DNA of 64,000 bases, from positions 1-64,000 of the forward strand of contig CAJCJH010000052.1 in the NCBI GenBank assembly GCA_903970615.1, read 5' to 3'. Positions 7,851-18,593 of the stretch are shown in pieces (the stretch's first letter is position 1; every line of letters begins with the position of its first letter). A program made the position numbers and the translations under genes. Below the pieces are notes generated by a model. The model was not told where the DNA came from. It searched no databases and saw only the letters and a program-made list of their open reading frames with translations. This stretch comes from Rhodospirillales bacterium. GTDB lineage: Bacteria > Pseudomonadota > Gammaproteobacteria > Nevskiales > Nevskiaceae.

Positions 7851-9686
7851 ATGCGTTCTCACTATTGCGGCTCGGTCAACGAGACCTCGACCGGCCAGCC
7901 GGTTCGCGTCTGTGGCTGGGTGCAGCGCCGCCGCGATCACGGCGGGGTTATTTTCATCGATCTGCGCGATCGCGAAGGCGTGCTACAGGTGGTGTTCGAT
8001 CCCGACAAGCCGGATATTTTCAAGCAGGCCGAGCGGCTGCGCAGCGAATACGTGGTGCAGATCAGCGGCCGCGTGCGGCCGCGTCCGCAAGGCACGGTCA
8101 ACTCCAATCTGGCGACCGGCAAGATCGAATTGCTGGCCGAACATCTGGAAGTACTGAACCGTTCGGAGCCGCCGCCGTTCACGCTGGACGACGACGCGGT
8201 CGGCGAAGAAACGCGGCTGAAATATCGCTATCTGGATTTACGCCGTCCAGCGATGCAGAAAAATTTGAAGCTGCGTCACGATGTGATCCGCCGCATTCGT
8301 GCGTCGATGGATGCGCTCGGCTTCATCGATGTCGAAACGCCGATTCTGACCCGCGCCACACCCGAAGGCGCGCGCGACTATCTGGTGCCGAGCCGCACCC
8401 ACGCCGGGCATTTCTTCGCGCTGCCGCAGTCGCCGCAATTGTTCAAACAACTGCTGATGATCGGCGGGCTCGATCGTTACTACCAGATCGCGCGCTGCTT
8501 CCGCGATGAAGATCTGCGCGCCGATCGGCAGCCGGAATTCACCCAGCTCGACGTCGAAACCTCGTTCCTCGGCATGGACGAAATCATGTCGCTGGTCGAG
8601 ACCATGTTCGTTGATCTGTTCCGCGACGTGATGCAGATCGATCTCGGCAAGCTGCCGCACATGAGCTATGCCGATGCGATGTTGCGCTTTGGCTCGGACA
8701 AACCCGACCTTCGCAACGCGCTGGAACTGGTCGAGATCAAGGACCTCGTTGCCGACAGCAGTTTCAAGGTATTCGCCGCGCCGGCGAACGATCCGAAATG
8801 CCGCGTCGCCGCGATGCGCGTGCCGGGCGGCAAGGAAAAACTGTCGCGTGGACAGATCGACAGCTTCACCGAATTCGTCAAGCAATATGGCGCGCGCGGG
8901 CTGGCTTACATCATCGTCAACGACAAAGCCAAAGGCCGCGACGGTCTGCAATCGCCGATCGTCAAGAATCTTTCGGATGCCGCGCTCGCCGGCATTCTGG
9001 AGCGCACCGGCGCTGTTGACGGCGACGTGATTTTCTTCGGCGCCGACAAATTCAAGGTGGTCTGCGATGCGCTCGGTGCCTTGCGCATCAAGCTTGGCGC
9101 CGAACTTGGCTTCACTGCGCCCGGCTGGCGCGCGTTGTGGGTGGTCGATTGGCCGATGTTCGAGTGGGATGATGAAGCCGCGGAGGGCGCTGGCCGCTGG
9201 CTTGCGCTGCATCATCCGTTTACCGCGCCGAAAACCCAGAATGGACCGGACGATGCCGAAGCGCTGATGCGCGATCCCGGCGGTGTGCTGTCGCAAGGCT
9301 ATGACCTGGTGCTCAACGGCATCGAAATCGGTGGCGGCTCGGTGCGCATCCATCGTGCGGACATCCAGCAAGCCGTGTTTCGCCTGCTCGGCATCAGCGA
9401 CGAACAGGTGCAGGAAAAATTCGGCTTCCTGCTCGACGCGCTGCGTTTCGGCGCGCCGCCGCACGGCGGTATCGCGCTCGGGCTGGATCGGCTGGTCATG
9501 TTGATGACCGGCAGCAGTTCGATCCGCGAAGTCATCGCCTTCCCCAAAACCCAGACCGCGCACGATCCGCTGACCGATGCGCCCGGTCTGGTCGATGCGC
9601 GACAATTGCGCGAGCTTTCCATCCGCAGCACCGTCGCCGCCGCGGCGCCTGCGGCCACGAATCCTGCGGTGACCGTTTCCCAATGA
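7851..9686 (+). CDS. aspS: Aspartyl-tRNA synthetase, probably non-discriminating
   Basis: A 611-residue class II synthetase charging tRNA-Asp. The N-terminal OB-fold anticodon domain (residues 15-105) is followed by the catalytic core with motif 2 ([18 protein letters not shown]), a GAD insertion, and motif 3 ([11 protein letters not shown] near residue 545). In the anticodon domain RRRDHGG carries His30 and a later Gly81; in Pseudomonas aeruginosa the equivalent His/Gly pair marks enzymes that also misacylate tRNA-Asn, whereas E. coli has Leu there. So GatCAB-dependent Asn-tRNA formation is predicted. ATG at 7851 rather than the ATG three bases earlier matches the common MR-HYCG start. The stop overlaps the next gene. 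Confidence 0.96.
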   Translation: MRSHYCGSVNETSTGQPVRVCGWVQRRRDHGGVIFIDLRDREGVLQVVFDPDKPDIFKQAERLRSEYVVQISGRVRPRPQGTVNSNLATGKIELLAEHLEVLNRSEPPPFTLDDDAVGEETRLKYRYLDLRRPAMQKNLKLRHDVIRRIRASMDALGFIDVETPILTRATPEGARDYLVPSRTHAGHFFALPQSPQLFKQLLMIGGLDRYYQIARCFRDEDLRADRQPEFTQLDVETSFLGMDEIMSLVETMFVDLFRDVMQIDLGKLPHMSYADAMLRFGSDKPDLRNALELVEIKDLVADSSFKVFAAPANDPKCRVAAMRVPGGKEKLSRGQIDSFTEFVKQYGARGLAYIIVNDKAKGRDGLQSPIVKNLSDAALAGILERTGAVDGDVIFFGADKFKVVCDALGALRIKLGAELGFTAPGWRALWVVDWPMFEWDDEAAEGAGRWLALHHPFTAPKTQNGPDDAEALMRDPGGVLSQGYDLVLNGIEIGGGSVRIHRADIQQAVFRLLGISDEQVQEKFGFLLDALRFGAPPHGGIALGLDRLVMLMTGSSSIREVIAFPKTQTAHDPLTDAPGLVDARQLRELSIRSTVAAAAPAATNPAVTVSQ

Positions 9687-11275
9687 AGACTTTCGATCGA
9701 ATGATGTCCAGCCTGATGCGCTTCAAAGCCAAGCTGCTGTTTCCTCTGCTGGCCGCGATGCTGCCCTTGGCGATCGCCGCTTGCGGCAGTTCTAGCGGCG
9801 TGATCGGCAGCGGCAACGGGCCGGCGTATCTGGTGGTGACTTCGCCCTCTGCCTTGCCGGGCGCGACGTTTTTCCAGATGTACGAATGCTTCCGCACTAC
9901 GGTGACCGCAACGCTGTTTTTCCAGAACGGCAGTTCCGGCAACTACACCAATCGCGTCGTCTGGTCGAGTTCCAGCCCCGGCACTGTCACCGTCAGCACC
10001 AGCCAGCCGGGCGATTTGATCGGCAATCAGCCGACGCCGAGCGGCGGTTATTATCCGCCCGGAACGGTGACGCCGATCGGCGGCGGGAATGCCACGATCA
10101 CCGCCGATTATTTCGGTATTCAGGCCTCGATCGGCGTTCAGGTGGGCACGCCGCAATCGCTCACGGTCAAGCGCATCGTGCAGGGTAATTCGGTATTGCC
10201 GCCGGCATTGCCGGCAAGCCAGGTTCAAACCAACGGAAACTCGCTGACCAGCACCGGGTTCAAAATGGGCGTGGGTTCAAGCGAAAGCCTGACCGTGGTA
10301 GCGCAGCTCAATGGCCAGGAGCAGAACGTGCAGACGACGGGCGTCGAGTGGAGTTTCCTGGTGCCGAACCAAGGCGAAGCTACGATCAATCCAACGACCG
10401 GCGTTATCACCGCAGTTTCTGCCGGTGCGCCGCTGATTGCGGTGGTCGGTTTCGATTCCTGTATTTATACGGCGACGACGCAGGTCACGGTGGCAAGCGT
10501 GCAGTCGATTGTCGAACAGCCTGAATTTTCCGGAAATCCGGCGCTGGTGGTCGGCAATACGGAAAAGGTCAATGTCTACGCCTGCCTGAACGCGACGCCA
10601 ACGGCGGCCGAGGCCATCCCTGCGTCGGGATGTCCAAGCGATGAAACGCCGCAGGACATCAGCACGCAGGCGCAGCTGGTTTCGAGTGATACCGGAGTCT
10701 TGTCGTTCGGCGTAGCTGGCATCACGAACGTCGCCTCGGCGGGGGCAGCAGGCGGCCCGGTGAACATTTCGGCCAGTTTCACCCAAGGTGGTTCGCAGCT
10801 GTTGACCGCGACCAATCTGCAAATCACCACCGTGATGGCGACGCTGGAGTCCTTTCAATACACCCTATTGCCGCGACCGCCGAACAATCTGCAAACACCG
10901 GTCGCGCCCAATCCGAATGATCCGACGCAGGCATCGGATACCGTGCCGCAGGACTGCGCGATGATGACCACGACCGCTCAATTTTTTAACGCCAATCAGC
11001 CTACGGCAATCGTTTATATCGGCAGTACCGTTCCGCTGCAATTCTGCATACTCGGCAGCTATGACAACGGCACCATCCAGCAGGACATTACGCGCCAGAT
11101 GACGTGGACGCTGAGCGATCCGACGCTGGTGCAGATCAACGGCAGCACCAAGCCGCAGACCTCTGGCCAGGCGTTCGCGCTAACGACCCAGACCAGTACG
11201 ATTCTGGTGACGCCGGTTTCGCCCAATCCATCGGTGAATAACCAGCGCATGATCCCGCTCACCATCAGTGATTGA
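9683..11275 (+). CDS. Secreted lipoprotein with Ig-like (BIG2-type) repeats
   Basis: A 530-residue protein with an N-terminal signal and lipobox LAIAAC, with lipid attachment predicted at Cys34 followed by Gly-Ser-Ser-Ser. The rest is Thr/Ser/Asn/Pro-rich beta-structure. At least one bacterial Ig-like unit is visible around residues 220-270 ([24 protein letters not shown]), and a similar unit at residues 90-145. There are a few scattered cysteines. It is probably an outer-membrane-anchored surface protein; its partner is unknown. The start codon overlaps the aspS stop by four bases, yet a role in translation is not suggested. Confidence 0.75.
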   Translation: MKTFDRMMSSLMRFKAKLLFPLLAAMLPLAIAACGSSSGVIGSGNGPAYLVVTSPSALPGATFFQMYECFRTTVTATLFFQNGSSGNYTNRVVWSSSSPGTVTVSTSQPGDLIGNQPTPSGGYYPPGTVTPIGGGNATITADYFGIQASIGVQVGTPQSLTVKRIVQGNSVLPPALPASQVQTNGNSLTSTGFKMGVGSSESLTVVAQLNGQEQNVQTTGVEWSFLVPNQGEATINPTTGVITAVSAGAPLIAVVGFDSCIYTATTQVTVASVQSIVEQPEFSGNPALVVGNTEKVNVYACLNATPTAAEAIPASGCPSDETPQDISTQAQLVSSDTGVLSFGVAGITNVASAGAAGGPVNISASFTQGGSQLLTATNLQITTVMATLESFQYTLLPRPPNNLQTPVAPNPNDPTQASDTVPQDCAMMTTTAQFFNANQPTAIVYIGSTVPLQFCILGSYDNGTIQQDITRQMTWTLSDPTLVQINGSTKPQTSGQAFALTTQTSTILVTPVSPNPSVNNQRMIPLTISD

Positions 11276-11400
11276 GCCTGTTTATCGACGATTGATCGAT
11301 GGGATTCGCCCGGCCTGCGCACCGAGGTTCATCGGCTGGCGCGGGCGAATCGGTTAAAATAACGATTGGTGATTAGTGGTTTCGACCAGCGAGGTCTGTC

Positions 11401-12498
11401 ATGGCTGCCGCACTCAAGATCGATCGCTTCAATCTGCTGCCGGATGAAGACTGCGATGCACGCATCGTCGCGGCCAAACGTATTCTCGGCAAGCGTCTGG
11501 CGGTACTGGGACATCACTATCAGCGCGATGAAGTTTTCAAGCACGCGGATTATTCCGGCGATTCGCTGAAACTGTCGCAGATGGCCGCCAATTCCGAGGC
11601 CGAACACATCGTGTTCTGCGGCGTGCACTTCATGGCCGAAGTCGCCGACATTCTCACGTTCGGTCAGCGCAACGTCATCCTGCCGGATCTCGCAGCCGGC
11701 TGCTCGATGGCGGACATGGCGAATCTGGTGAAGGTCAGAAAATGCTGGAGTGAGTTGTCGGAAGTGCTGGATCCCGATCAGAAAGTCACGCCGGTGACCT
11801 ACATCAATTCGGCCGCCGACCTGAAGGCTTTTTGCGGCAGCCACGGCGGTATCGTCTGCACCAGTTCCAATGCGCGCGGTGTGCTCGAATGGTCGTTCTC
11901 GCGCCGCGAGAAAGTGCTGTTTTTCCCCGATCAGCATCTCGGCCGCAATACTGGCCATCGCATGAATATTCCGCTGGATGAAATGGTGCTGTGGGATTTC
12001 ACCAAACCGATGGGTGGCCTCACTGCAGACGAAATCCGCAAGGCAAAGATCATCCTGTGGAAAGGCTTCTGCTCGGTACATCAGATGTTTCATCCTCAGC
12101 ACATCGTGAAGTTCCGCCGCGAAGTGCCGGACGGGAAAGTGATTTCGCATCCGGAAAACGATTTCGAGGTCTGCGAGAATTCGGATTACGTTGGCTCGAC
12201 CGAATACATCCTGCGCACCGTGCGCGCGGCCGAGGCCGGTACGCATTGGCTGGTCGGCACCGAACTGAATCTGGTCAACCGGCTGCGCGACGAAATGAAG
12301 CCGAAAGGCGTGACCGTGCAGTTCATGTCGCCGATGGTCTGCATGTGCTCGACCATGTTCCGCACCGATCCACAGCATTTAGCGTGGACGCTGGATAATC
12401 TCGTTGCCGGGCAGGTCGTCAACCGCATCCAGGTACCGCGCGAGATCGCCGATCCGGCGCGCTCAGCGCTGAACCTGATGCTGGAAGTGGTGGACTAG
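11401..12498 (+). CDS. nadA: Quinolinate synthase A
   Basis: A 365-residue cytoplasmic iron-sulfur enzyme that condenses iminoaspartate with dihydroxyacetone phosphate to quinolinate, the de novo NAD precursor. Signatures include GHHYQRDEVF near residue 38, Cys101 in AGCSMAD, Cys224 in GFCSVH and the pair Cys314/Cys316 (CMC), of which three ligate the 4Fe-4S cluster. A GAGG ribosome site sits seven bases before the ATG. nadB and nadC are not in the window. It lies ahead of glyA in the same direction with a 96-base gap. Confidence 0.96.
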   Translation: MAAALKIDRFNLLPDEDCDARIVAAKRILGKRLAVLGHHYQRDEVFKHADYSGDSLKLSQMAANSEAEHIVFCGVHFMAEVADILTFGQRNVILPDLAAGCSMADMANLVKVRKCWSELSEVLDPDQKVTPVTYINSAADLKAFCGSHGGIVCTSSNARGVLEWSFSRREKVLFFPDQHLGRNTGHRMNIPLDEMVLWDFTKPMGGLTADEIRKAKIILWKGFCSVHQMFHPQHIVKFRREVPDGKVISHPENDFEVCENSDYVGSTEYILRTVRAAEAGTHWLVGTELNLVNRLRDEMKPKGVTVQFMSPMVCMCSTMFRTDPQHLAWTLDNLVAGQVVNRIQVPREIADPARSALNLMLEVVD

Positions 12499-12594
12499 CA
12501 AGCATCGGCACATCTGCTCGAAGCCGTCTTGCGCGCCTGCGATCGAACACTTCGTCGCGCCGCCAGCGGCAAAATTTCTGGAGAAAATCAAACC

Positions 12595-13881
12595 ATGTGG
12601 ACCCAAGCAAAATCCCTCGCCCAAGCCGATCCTGAACTGTTTCGTGCCATCGAAGCCGAGCGCTCGCGGCAGGAAGCGCATATCGAATTGATCGCATCGG
12701 AGAACTACACCAGCCCGGCCGTGATGGAAGCGCAGGGTTCCGAGTTGACCAACAAATACGCCGAGGGTTATCCGGGCAAGCGCTATTACGGCGGCTGTGA
12801 ATTCGTCGACATCGCCGAAACGCTGGCGATCGAGCGCGTCAAGCAATTATTCGACTGCGATTACGCCAATGTTCAGCCGCACTCGGGCGCGCAGGCGAAC
12901 GCGGCAGTGTTCATGGCGCTGATTTCGCCCGGCGACACCATCATGGGCATGAGCCTCGCGCACGGTGGCCATCTCACGCACGGACATCCGGCCAATTTTT
13001 CCGGCAAGCACTACAAAGTGGTGTCGTATGGGCTCGATCCGGAAACCGGACTGATCAATTATGACGAGATGGAACGCATCGCGCTGGCCGAAAAACCGAA
13101 GCTGCTGATCGGTGGCTTTTCGGCTTATTCGCGTATCAAGGACTGGGCGCGCATGCGCGCGATTGCGGACAAGATCGGTGCGCATTTCTGGGTCGATATG
13201 GCGCACATTGCCGGCCTTGTTGCCGCCGGGATTTATCCCAGCCCGCTGCCGTATGCGCACGTCGTCACCAGCACCACGCACAAAACGCTGCGTGGTCCGC
13301 GCGGCGGCATCATCCTCAGCAAAGGCCAGCCGGAAGATTTCAACAAGAAATTCAACTCGGCGGTTTTTCCGGGCATTCAGGGCGGGCCTTTGATGCACGT
13401 CGTCGCCGCAAAAGCGGTCGCGTTCAAGGAAGCACTGGCGCCTGAATTTGTGGACTACCAGAGGCAGGTCGTCGCCAACGCGCGCGCGATGGCGAAAGTG
13501 TTTCTGGATCGCGGCTACAAAGTCGTTTCCGGCGGCACCGACGACCATCTGTTCCTGCTCGATCTGGTAGCCAAGAACGTCACCGGCAAGGATGCGGAAG
13601 CCGCGCTCGGGCAAGCGCATATCACCGTCAACAAGAATGCCGTGCCGAACGATCCGCGCTCCGCGTTCGTCACCTCGGGCCTGCGCATCGGCAGCCCGGC
13701 CAGTACTACGCGCGGCTTCGGCGAGCGCGAAATGGCGGAGATCGCCGGCTGGATCGCAGACATCGTCGATGCACAAAGCGCCGGCGATGCGGTCGAGGCC
13801 ACCATCAACCGTGTGCGTGGGCAGGTGGCTGCCTTGTGCGCGCGGCATCCGGTTTATCAGCTGGCAAAAAAAGCCGCGTGA
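12595..13881 (+). CDS. glyA: Serine hydroxymethyltransferase
   Basis: A 428-residue PLP enzyme interconverting serine and glycine while loading one-carbon units on tetrahydrofolate. It shows [19 protein letters not shown] (residues 31-49), [14 protein letters not shown] (54-67) and the PLP-lysine Lys230 in [12 protein letters not shown]. The ATG at 12595 follows a GGAG ribosome site by about ten bases; in-frame codons upstream are not conserved. It precedes nrdR and the riboflavin genes, the standard gammaproteobacterial arrangement. The 110-base gap to nrdR shows no riboswitch I recognise. Confidence 0.97.
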   Translation: MWTQAKSLAQADPELFRAIEAERSRQEAHIELIASENYTSPAVMEAQGSELTNKYAEGYPGKRYYGGCEFVDIAETLAIERVKQLFDCDYANVQPHSGAQANAAVFMALISPGDTIMGMSLAHGGHLTHGHPANFSGKHYKVVSYGLDPETGLINYDEMERIALAEKPKLLIGGFSAYSRIKDWARMRAIADKIGAHFWVDMAHIAGLVAAGIYPSPLPYAHVVTSTTHKTLRGPRGGIILSKGQPEDFNKKFNSAVFPGIQGGPLMHVVAAKAVAFKEALAPEFVDYQRQVVANARAMAKVFLDRGYKVVSGGTDDHLFLLDLVAKNVTGKDAEAALGQAHITVNKNAVPNDPRSAFVTSGLRIGSPASTTRGFGEREMAEIAGWIADIVDAQSAGDAVEATINRVRGQVAALCARHPVYQLAKKAA

Positions 13882-13991
13882 ACCGAACCAGCGCAGATGT
13901 GCTTTCAGCAGTCCTGAATCAACCGGCGGCACCCGCTTGCTGTCGTCGCAGGAATGGTTTTGCAGCCACTGTTTTTAGCGGCACCTGATTC

Positions 13992-14528
13992 ATGCAATGT
14001 CCTTTCTGCAAAGCGCCGAACACGCGCGTGATCGACTCGCGCCTTTACGAAGAAGGCACGCAGGTGCGGCGCCGGCGCGAATGCGAACGCTGCAACAGCC
14101 GCTTCACCAGCTTTGAAAAAGCGCAGCTGACAATGCCGTTCGTGCTCAAGCGCAACGGCGTTCCCGAGCCGTTCGACGAAGACAAATTGCGCCGCGGCAT
14201 CGGCATCGCGCTGTATAAACGTCCGGTGCTGCCGGAAGCGGTGGATCACGCCATCGAAAACGTCATGCGCAAGCTACGCGCAAGCGGTGAACGCGAAGTC
14301 GCCTCTCGGCGCATCGGTGAATGGCTGATGGATGAACTGCGCGATCTCGATCATGTCGCCTACGTGCGCTTTGCGTCGATCTATCGCAGCTTCGAGGATA
14401 TCAACGAATTCCGTGAAGAAATCGAACGCCTCGAAAAATTGCCGAGCGCGGAATTGCGCCGCAGCCAGATGCAGTTGATCGTCACCGAAGAGGCGCCGAC
14501 GCTGCCCTCGCGTAAGCGCGATGACTGA
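13992..14528 (+). CDS. nrdR: Transcriptional repressor of ribonucleotide reductase genes
   Basis: A 178-residue protein with a zinc ribbon (Cys3, Cys6, Cys31, Cys34) followed by an ATP-cone domain (residues 49-139, starting PFVLKRNG). NrdR binds NrdR boxes upstream of nrd operons when loaded with ATP and dATP. The last residues (about 150-178) extend beyond the shorter forms of the family, as in several gammaproteobacteria. The stop codon overlaps the ribD start by eight bases, indicating translational coupling. Confidence 0.96.
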   Translation: MQCPFCKAPNTRVIDSRLYEEGTQVRRRRECERCNSRFTSFEKAQLTMPFVLKRNGVPEPFDEDKLRRGIGIALYKRPVLPEAVDHAIENVMRKLRASGEREVASRRIGEWLMDELRDLDHVAYVRFASIYRSFEDINEFREEIERLEKLPSAELRRSQMQLIVTEEAPTLPSRKRDD

Positions 14529-15669
14529 TGCGATGACTGCGTTGCCGCCGCCGCTGTCCGCAATTGAACCTGCGAATTTCATGGCCGAGGCGCTGCGTCT
14601 TGCGGCGCTGGGTTGTGCAACCACGCAGCCGAATCCGCGCGTCGGCTGCGTCATCGTTCAAGCCGGTGAAATCGTCGGTCGCGGATTCCATCAACGTGCC
14701 GGCGAGCCGCATGCCGAAGTGCTCGCCTTGCGCGAAGCTGGCGCACGCGCGCGCGATACCGATGTTTATTTGACGCTCGAACCCTGCTCGCATTTCGGCC
14801 GCACCCCCCCCTGCGCGGACGCGCTGATCGCCGCCGGTGTGCGCCGCGTTATCGCTGCCATGCAAGATCCCAACCCGCGTGTCGCCGGCAGCGGCTTTGC
14901 GCGTTTGCGTGCGGCCGGAATCGAAGTGCATTGCGGGCTGCTCGGCGAACAGGCTGCGGCGCTGAATCGGGGCTTCATTTCGAGGATGACGCGCGCGCGT
15001 CCCTGGGTCACGCTGAAGCTCGGTGCCAGTCTCGATGGCCGCACTGCTGCGGCTTCGGGCGAATCGCAATGGATCACGGGCACTGCCGCGCGTGCCGATG
15101 TGCATCGCCTGCGAGCGGAAGCCGGTGCCGTACTGACCAGCAGCGCCACCGTGCTGGCAGACGATCCGCAGCTGAACGTGCGCGATTACGCCGGCGCAAA
15201 CGGTCTTGAAGTGCGCCAGCCGGATCGTATCGTGATTGATCGTCATCGCCGCGTGCCTTCAACTGCGAAAGTCTGGTCGAATGCCGATAATGCGCGCCGT
15301 TTCCGGCTGGTCGGTCACGCAGTTGCGTCGTCAGCAAATATTGACGACAACGGCGCGCAGCCATTGCCGTTGCTACTCAAGCCCGATGGCCGCGCCGATC
15401 TCTCCCAAGTGCTGAGCCTGCTCGCGCAACAGGAAATCAACGAACTGCTGATCGAAAGCGGGCCGACGCTGGCTGGCGCTTTTCTGGCGGAAGATCGGGT
15501 GGATGAACTGGTGTTGTATCTCGCCCCCAGTTTGCTCGGCGACTCCGCGCGGCCGCTGGCGCATCTGCCCGAATTATTTCGGCTGGATCAACGCATCGAC
15601 TGGCGCATCACCGACCTCAAAATGATCGGCGAGGATCTCCGTATCGTCGCCGTGCCCAGGAAACATTGA
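14521..15669 (+). CDS. ribD: Bifunctional diaminohydroxyphosphoribosylaminopyrimidine deaminase / reductase
   Basis: A 382-residue enzyme of the second and third riboflavin steps. The N-terminal deaminase domain has the zinc site HAE (His64, Glu66) and [11 protein letters not shown] (Cys89, Cys98). The C-terminal reductase domain begins near residue 150 ([14 protein letters not shown]) and includes [10 protein letters not shown]. The ATG at 14521 lies inside nrdR; a second ATG at 14533 is possible. A run of eight C occurs at the PPC codons near 14805, a possible spot for sequencing error, but the frame continues normally. Confidence 0.96.
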   Translation: MTDAMTALPPPLSAIEPANFMAEALRLAALGCATTQPNPRVGCVIVQAGEIVGRGFHQRAGEPHAEVLALREAGARARDTDVYLTLEPCSHFGRTPPCADALIAAGVRRVIAAMQDPNPRVAGSGFARLRAAGIEVHCGLLGEQAAALNRGFISRMTRARPWVTLKLGASLDGRTAAASGESQWITGTAARADVHRLRAEAGAVLTSSATVLADDPQLNVRDYAGANGLEVRQPDRIVIDRHRRVPSTAKVWSNADNARRFRLVGHAVASSANIDDNGAQPLPLLLKPDGRADLSQVLSLLAQQEINELLIESGPTLAGAFLAEDRVDELVLYLAPSLLGDSARPLAHLPELFRLDQRIDWRITDLKMIGEDLRIVAVPRKH

Positions 15670-16298
15670 TGTTCACAGGAATCGTCGAAGCGCTGGGCCG
15701 GATTTCTGCAATCGAAATTGTCGGTGGCGATTGCCGCCTGACGATCGAAACCGCCGGCGCGTATCTTGACGGCGTCCAGCTCGGCGACAGCATCGCCGTC
15801 AGCGGCGTTTGCCTCACCGCGGTGGAGTTGCTGCCACGCGCGTTCGTCGCCGATGTCTCGGTGGAAACGCTGGACGCGACTATCGCCGGAACCTGGGAAG
15901 TCGGCACGCCAGTGAACCTGGAATGCGCGCTGACCCCAGCCAAGCCGCTCGGTGGACACCTGATGGTGGGCCATGTCGACGGCGTCGGTTTCCTGCGCGA
16001 AAAACACGAGGATGCGCGCTCCTGGCGTTTGAGTTTTGAAGCGCCCGCCGCGATCGCCCGCTACATCGCGCGCAAGGGTTCGGTGGCGATCGATGGCGTC
16101 AGCCTCACCGTCAACGAAGTTCAAGGTTCGCGCTTTGGCGTTAACATCATCCCGCAAACCTGGACGCATACGACGCTGGGCCGCTTGCAGCCGGGTTCGG
16201 CGGTGAATCTGGAAGTCGATCTGATTGCGCGTTATCTGGAGCGCTTGATCGAAGCGCGTGATCTGGGCGGTGATGCAAGTAGTGAAGTGAAAAGTTGA
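15669..16298 (+). CDS. ribE: Riboflavin synthase alpha subunit
   Basis: A 209-residue enzyme that dismutates two 6,7-dimethyl-8-ribityllumazine molecules to riboflavin. It starts with the canonical [10 protein letters not shown] and contains two repeated lumazine-binding barrels (about residues 1-95 and 96-195), the second with LMVGHVDGVG. The ATG shares a TGATG overlap with the ribD stop. It sits between ribD and ribBA in the riboflavin operon. Some annotations call this gene ribC. Confidence 0.95.
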   Translation: MFTGIVEALGRISAIEIVGGDCRLTIETAGAYLDGVQLGDSIAVSGVCLTAVELLPRAFVADVSVETLDATIAGTWEVGTPVNLECALTPAKPLGGHLMVGHVDGVGFLREKHEDARSWRLSFEAPAAIARYIARKGSVAIDGVSLTVNEVQGSRFGVNIIPQTWTHTTLGRLQPGSAVNLEVDLIARYLERLIEARDLGGDASSEVKS

Positions 16299-16315
16299 GG
16301 CGGGAGCAAACGAAA

Positions 16316-17458
16316 ATGAGCAAGGTTACTGCGATGAACGACGCACGCGCGCCGCTGCTGGATACGATCGAAGATGTGGTCGCGGATATCCGCGCCGGCC
16401 GAATGGTCATCATGATGGACGATGAAGATCGTGAGAACGAGGGCGATCTGATCATGGCCGCCGAAGCGGCGACGCCGGAAGCGGTAGCGTTCATCGTGCG
16501 CCATTCCAGCGGCATCATCTGCATGCCGATGACGCGCGAACGGCTCGAACAGCTGCGGCTGCCGTTGATGGTGGCGGAGAACACCGAAAGCCACCGCACC
16601 GCGTTCACCATTTCGGTCGATTTCAAGCATGGCACGACCACCGGTATTTCCGCGGCGGACCGCGCGAAAACCGCGCGCGCTTTGGCCGACCCCGCGACCC
16701 AGCCGGACGATCTCGCACGGCCCGGACACATTTTTCCGCTGCGCTGCGCGGAAGGCGGCGTACTCACCCGCGCCGGCCATACCGAAGCTTCGGTCGATCT
16801 GGTGCGGCTCGCGGGATTATCGTCGCCGTCTGCAATCATCTGCGAAATCGTCAATGACGATGGCACCATGAAACGCGGCGCCGAGCTGATCGCATTCGCG
16901 CGCGAGCACGATCTGAAAATCGGCACGATTGCCGATCTGATCCGCTATCGCCTCAGCAACGAGCACACGATCGAGCGCGTTGCCGAAACCAATGTGCAAA
17001 CCGAGTTCGGCGAGTTCCATCTGGTGACCTATCTCGATGCGATCGAGAACACCGTGCATCTCGCGCTGGTGCGCGGCAAGATCGGCGGCAACACGCCGAC
17101 GCTGGTGCGCGTACATGTGCGCAACATGTTGTCGGACATGCTCGGCGTGCAGCACGAACGCTTCAGCTGGCCGCTGCGCCGCGCATTGCAGCGCATCGCA
17201 GAAGAAGGCAGTGGCGTGGTGATCCTGCTGCGCAAGCCGGAGCCGCCGCGCGAACTTGTGCAGCAGATCGTTTCGCTGAACCTTCCGCAGCACGAGGAAA
17301 TCCACGACAGCCGGCCGATGCTGCGCACGTACGGTGCGGGCGCACAGATACTGGCGGACCTCGGCGTACATAAAATGCGCGTGCTATCTGCGCCAAAAAA
17401 AATGCAGGCGTTATCCGGTTTCGGTCTGGAGGTGGTCGAATACGTCGCCTGCGATTGA
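16316..17458 (+). CDS. ribBA: 3,4-dihydroxy-2-butanone-4-phosphate synthase with a degenerate GTP cyclohydrolase II domain
   Basis: A 380-residue protein. The N-terminal DHBP synthase domain is intact: DDEDRENEGD (residues 35-44), HSSGIICMPM, and AGHTEASVDL. The C-terminal half aligns with GTP cyclohydrolase II (starting VQTEFGEFHLVTY) but the zinc-ligand motif of active enzymes (C-LTGD-SLRCDC) reads HVRNMLSDMLGVQH with no cysteine, and the GTP-binding arginine region is altered. It therefore probably makes only DHBP, as known for RibBX-type proteins, and a separate ribA is expected elsewhere. The ATG at 16316 follows a GGGAG ribosome site; an earlier in-frame TTG is less likely. Confidence 0.93.
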   Translation: MSKVTAMNDARAPLLDTIEDVVADIRAGRMVIMMDDEDRENEGDLIMAAEAATPEAVAFIVRHSSGIICMPMTRERLEQLRLPLMVAENTESHRTAFTISVDFKHGTTTGISAADRAKTARALADPATQPDDLARPGHIFPLRCAEGGVLTRAGHTEASVDLVRLAGLSSPSAIICEIVNDDGTMKRGAELIAFAREHDLKIGTIADLIRYRLSNEHTIERVAETNVQTEFGEFHLVTYLDAIENTVHLALVRGKIGGNTPTLVRVHVRNMLSDMLGVQHERFSWPLRRALQRIAEEGSGVVILLRKPEPPRELVQQIVSLNLPQHEEIHDSRPMLRTYGAGAQILADLGVHKMRVLSAPKKMQALSGFGLEVVEYVACD

Positions 17459-17536
17459 TCGAAGCGCGCGCCTCAATTTTCCAACGACACCTCAGTTGCT
17501 CGCCCGCTTCTCCCAGCCAGGATTCAAAAGTATCCA

Positions 17537-18091
17537 GTGCCGCCCAAAACTAAAAAAATAGTCGCCGTTAAATCTCACGCCGAGCGCGCCGTCAAAGCCG
17601 GTTATGCAGCGCCGGCCAAACCCGTTGCGCGCGAATTCCGTGCGCTCGACATCGCCATTCTGGCGACGCGCTGGAATGTGGATATCGTCGATCCGCTGAT
17701 CGCCGGTGCGCATCGCTGCCTGAAAGATTGGGGCGTGCCATTGTCAAAAGTGCAGGAATTGCGTGCGCCCGGCGCGTTTGAATTGCCGCTGGCACTGGCC
17801 GCGCTCGCAAAAAGCGGCCGTTACGATGGTGTGGTCGTACTCGGTGCGGTGATCCGCGGCGATACGCCGCATTTTGAATTCGTCGCTGGCGAATGCTCGC
17901 GCGGTCTGCGCGAAGTTTCCACCAAACATCGACTGCCGCTGGGCTTCGGCGTACTCACCGTCAACACGCCCGCGCAAGCGCAGGAACGCGCCGGCTCGGG
18001 TGACGACAACAAAGGCTACGAAGCCGCCGCGGCGATGCTCGAAATGATCCGTTTGCTGCGCACGATTGGCAGCGGTGCGATGAATGTCTGA
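17537..18091 (+). CDS. ribH: 6,7-dimethyl-8-ribityllumazine synthase
   Basis: A 184-residue enzyme that joins the ribD product pathway to DHBP to form lumazine. The core starts IAILATRWN (residue 39), with VPGAFELP-like RAPGAFELPLALAAL, GAVIRGDTPHFEFV (His for catalysis in the HFEFV segment) and GFGVLTVNTPAQAQERAG. The first 37 residues are a Lys/Ala-rich extension not found in most homologues. The only start seen is GTG at 17537, since no in-frame ATG precedes the core; a later start would shorten the extension. The stop overlaps nusB by eight bases. Confidence 0.94.
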   Translation: MPPKTKKIVAVKSHAERAVKAGYAAPAKPVAREFRALDIAILATRWNVDIVDPLIAGAHRCLKDWGVPLSKVQELRAPGAFELPLALAALAKSGRYDGVVVLGAVIRGDTPHFEFVAGECSRGLREVSTKHRLPLGFGVLTVNTPAQAQERAGSGDDNKGYEAAAAMLEMIRLLRTIGSGAMNV

Positions 18092-18527
18092 TCAGCCCCC
18101 GCAAAGCCGTCGCGGACTGGCGCGCCGATTGACCATGCAAGCGCTGTATCAATGGCTGGTCAACGAAACTCCGCCACAGACGCTGCTCAAACAGTTCCGC
18201 GAACAACCGGAAGGCTTGGGCCGAGCCGATCCCGACTATTTTTCCGAATTGTTGTGCGGAACGGTAGAGCACGCCGCTGCGCTGGTTGAACTGGTGCGTC
18301 CGCAGTTGGATCGTCCGCTCGACCAGCTCGATCCGGTCGAATATGCGGTGCTGCTGCTGGGTGCTTATGAACTGCAATTCCGCCCGGAAGTGCCGTGGAA
18401 AGTGGTGGTCAACGAGTCTGTTAGCCTGGCCAAAACCTTTGGCGCGGAAGACGGCTTCAAGTTCGTCAACGGCGTGCTCGACAAGATCGCACGCAGCACG
18501 CGCGCTGCCGAGATCGCCGTCGGCTGA
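18084..18527 (+). CDS. nusB: Transcription antitermination protein NusB
   Basis: A 147-residue all-helical RNA-binding protein that, with NusE, binds boxA RNA in rRNA operon antitermination. Family pattern: RRLTMQALYQW near residue 14, a central DYFSELLCGTVEH, and the conserved C-terminal block INE/VNESVSLAKTFG followed by FVNGVLDKI. It starts in an eight-base overlap with ribH, the normal order in gammaproteobacteria. Confidence 0.95.
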   Translation: MSDQPPQSRRGLARRLTMQALYQWLVNETPPQTLLKQFREQPEGLGRADPDYFSELLCGTVEHAAALVELVRPQLDRPLDQLDPVEYAVLLLGAYELQFRPEVPWKVVVNESVSLAKTFGAEDGFKFVNGVLDKIARSTRAAEIAVG

Positions 18528-18593
18528 TCCGGCCCTCGCTCGCCTTTGCTCGTTATCGATTCGCCTCGCGTTCGAGCCGGTAAACCGGAAGGT

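Noticed and set aside
8238-9683. 481-codon open frame antisense to aspS
   Set aside because: It overlaps a certain essential gene on the other strand and has no domain.
13882-13991. FMN or glycine riboswitch before the riboflavin operon
   Set aside because: The 110-base gap is too short and lacks the conserved cores of either riboswitch.
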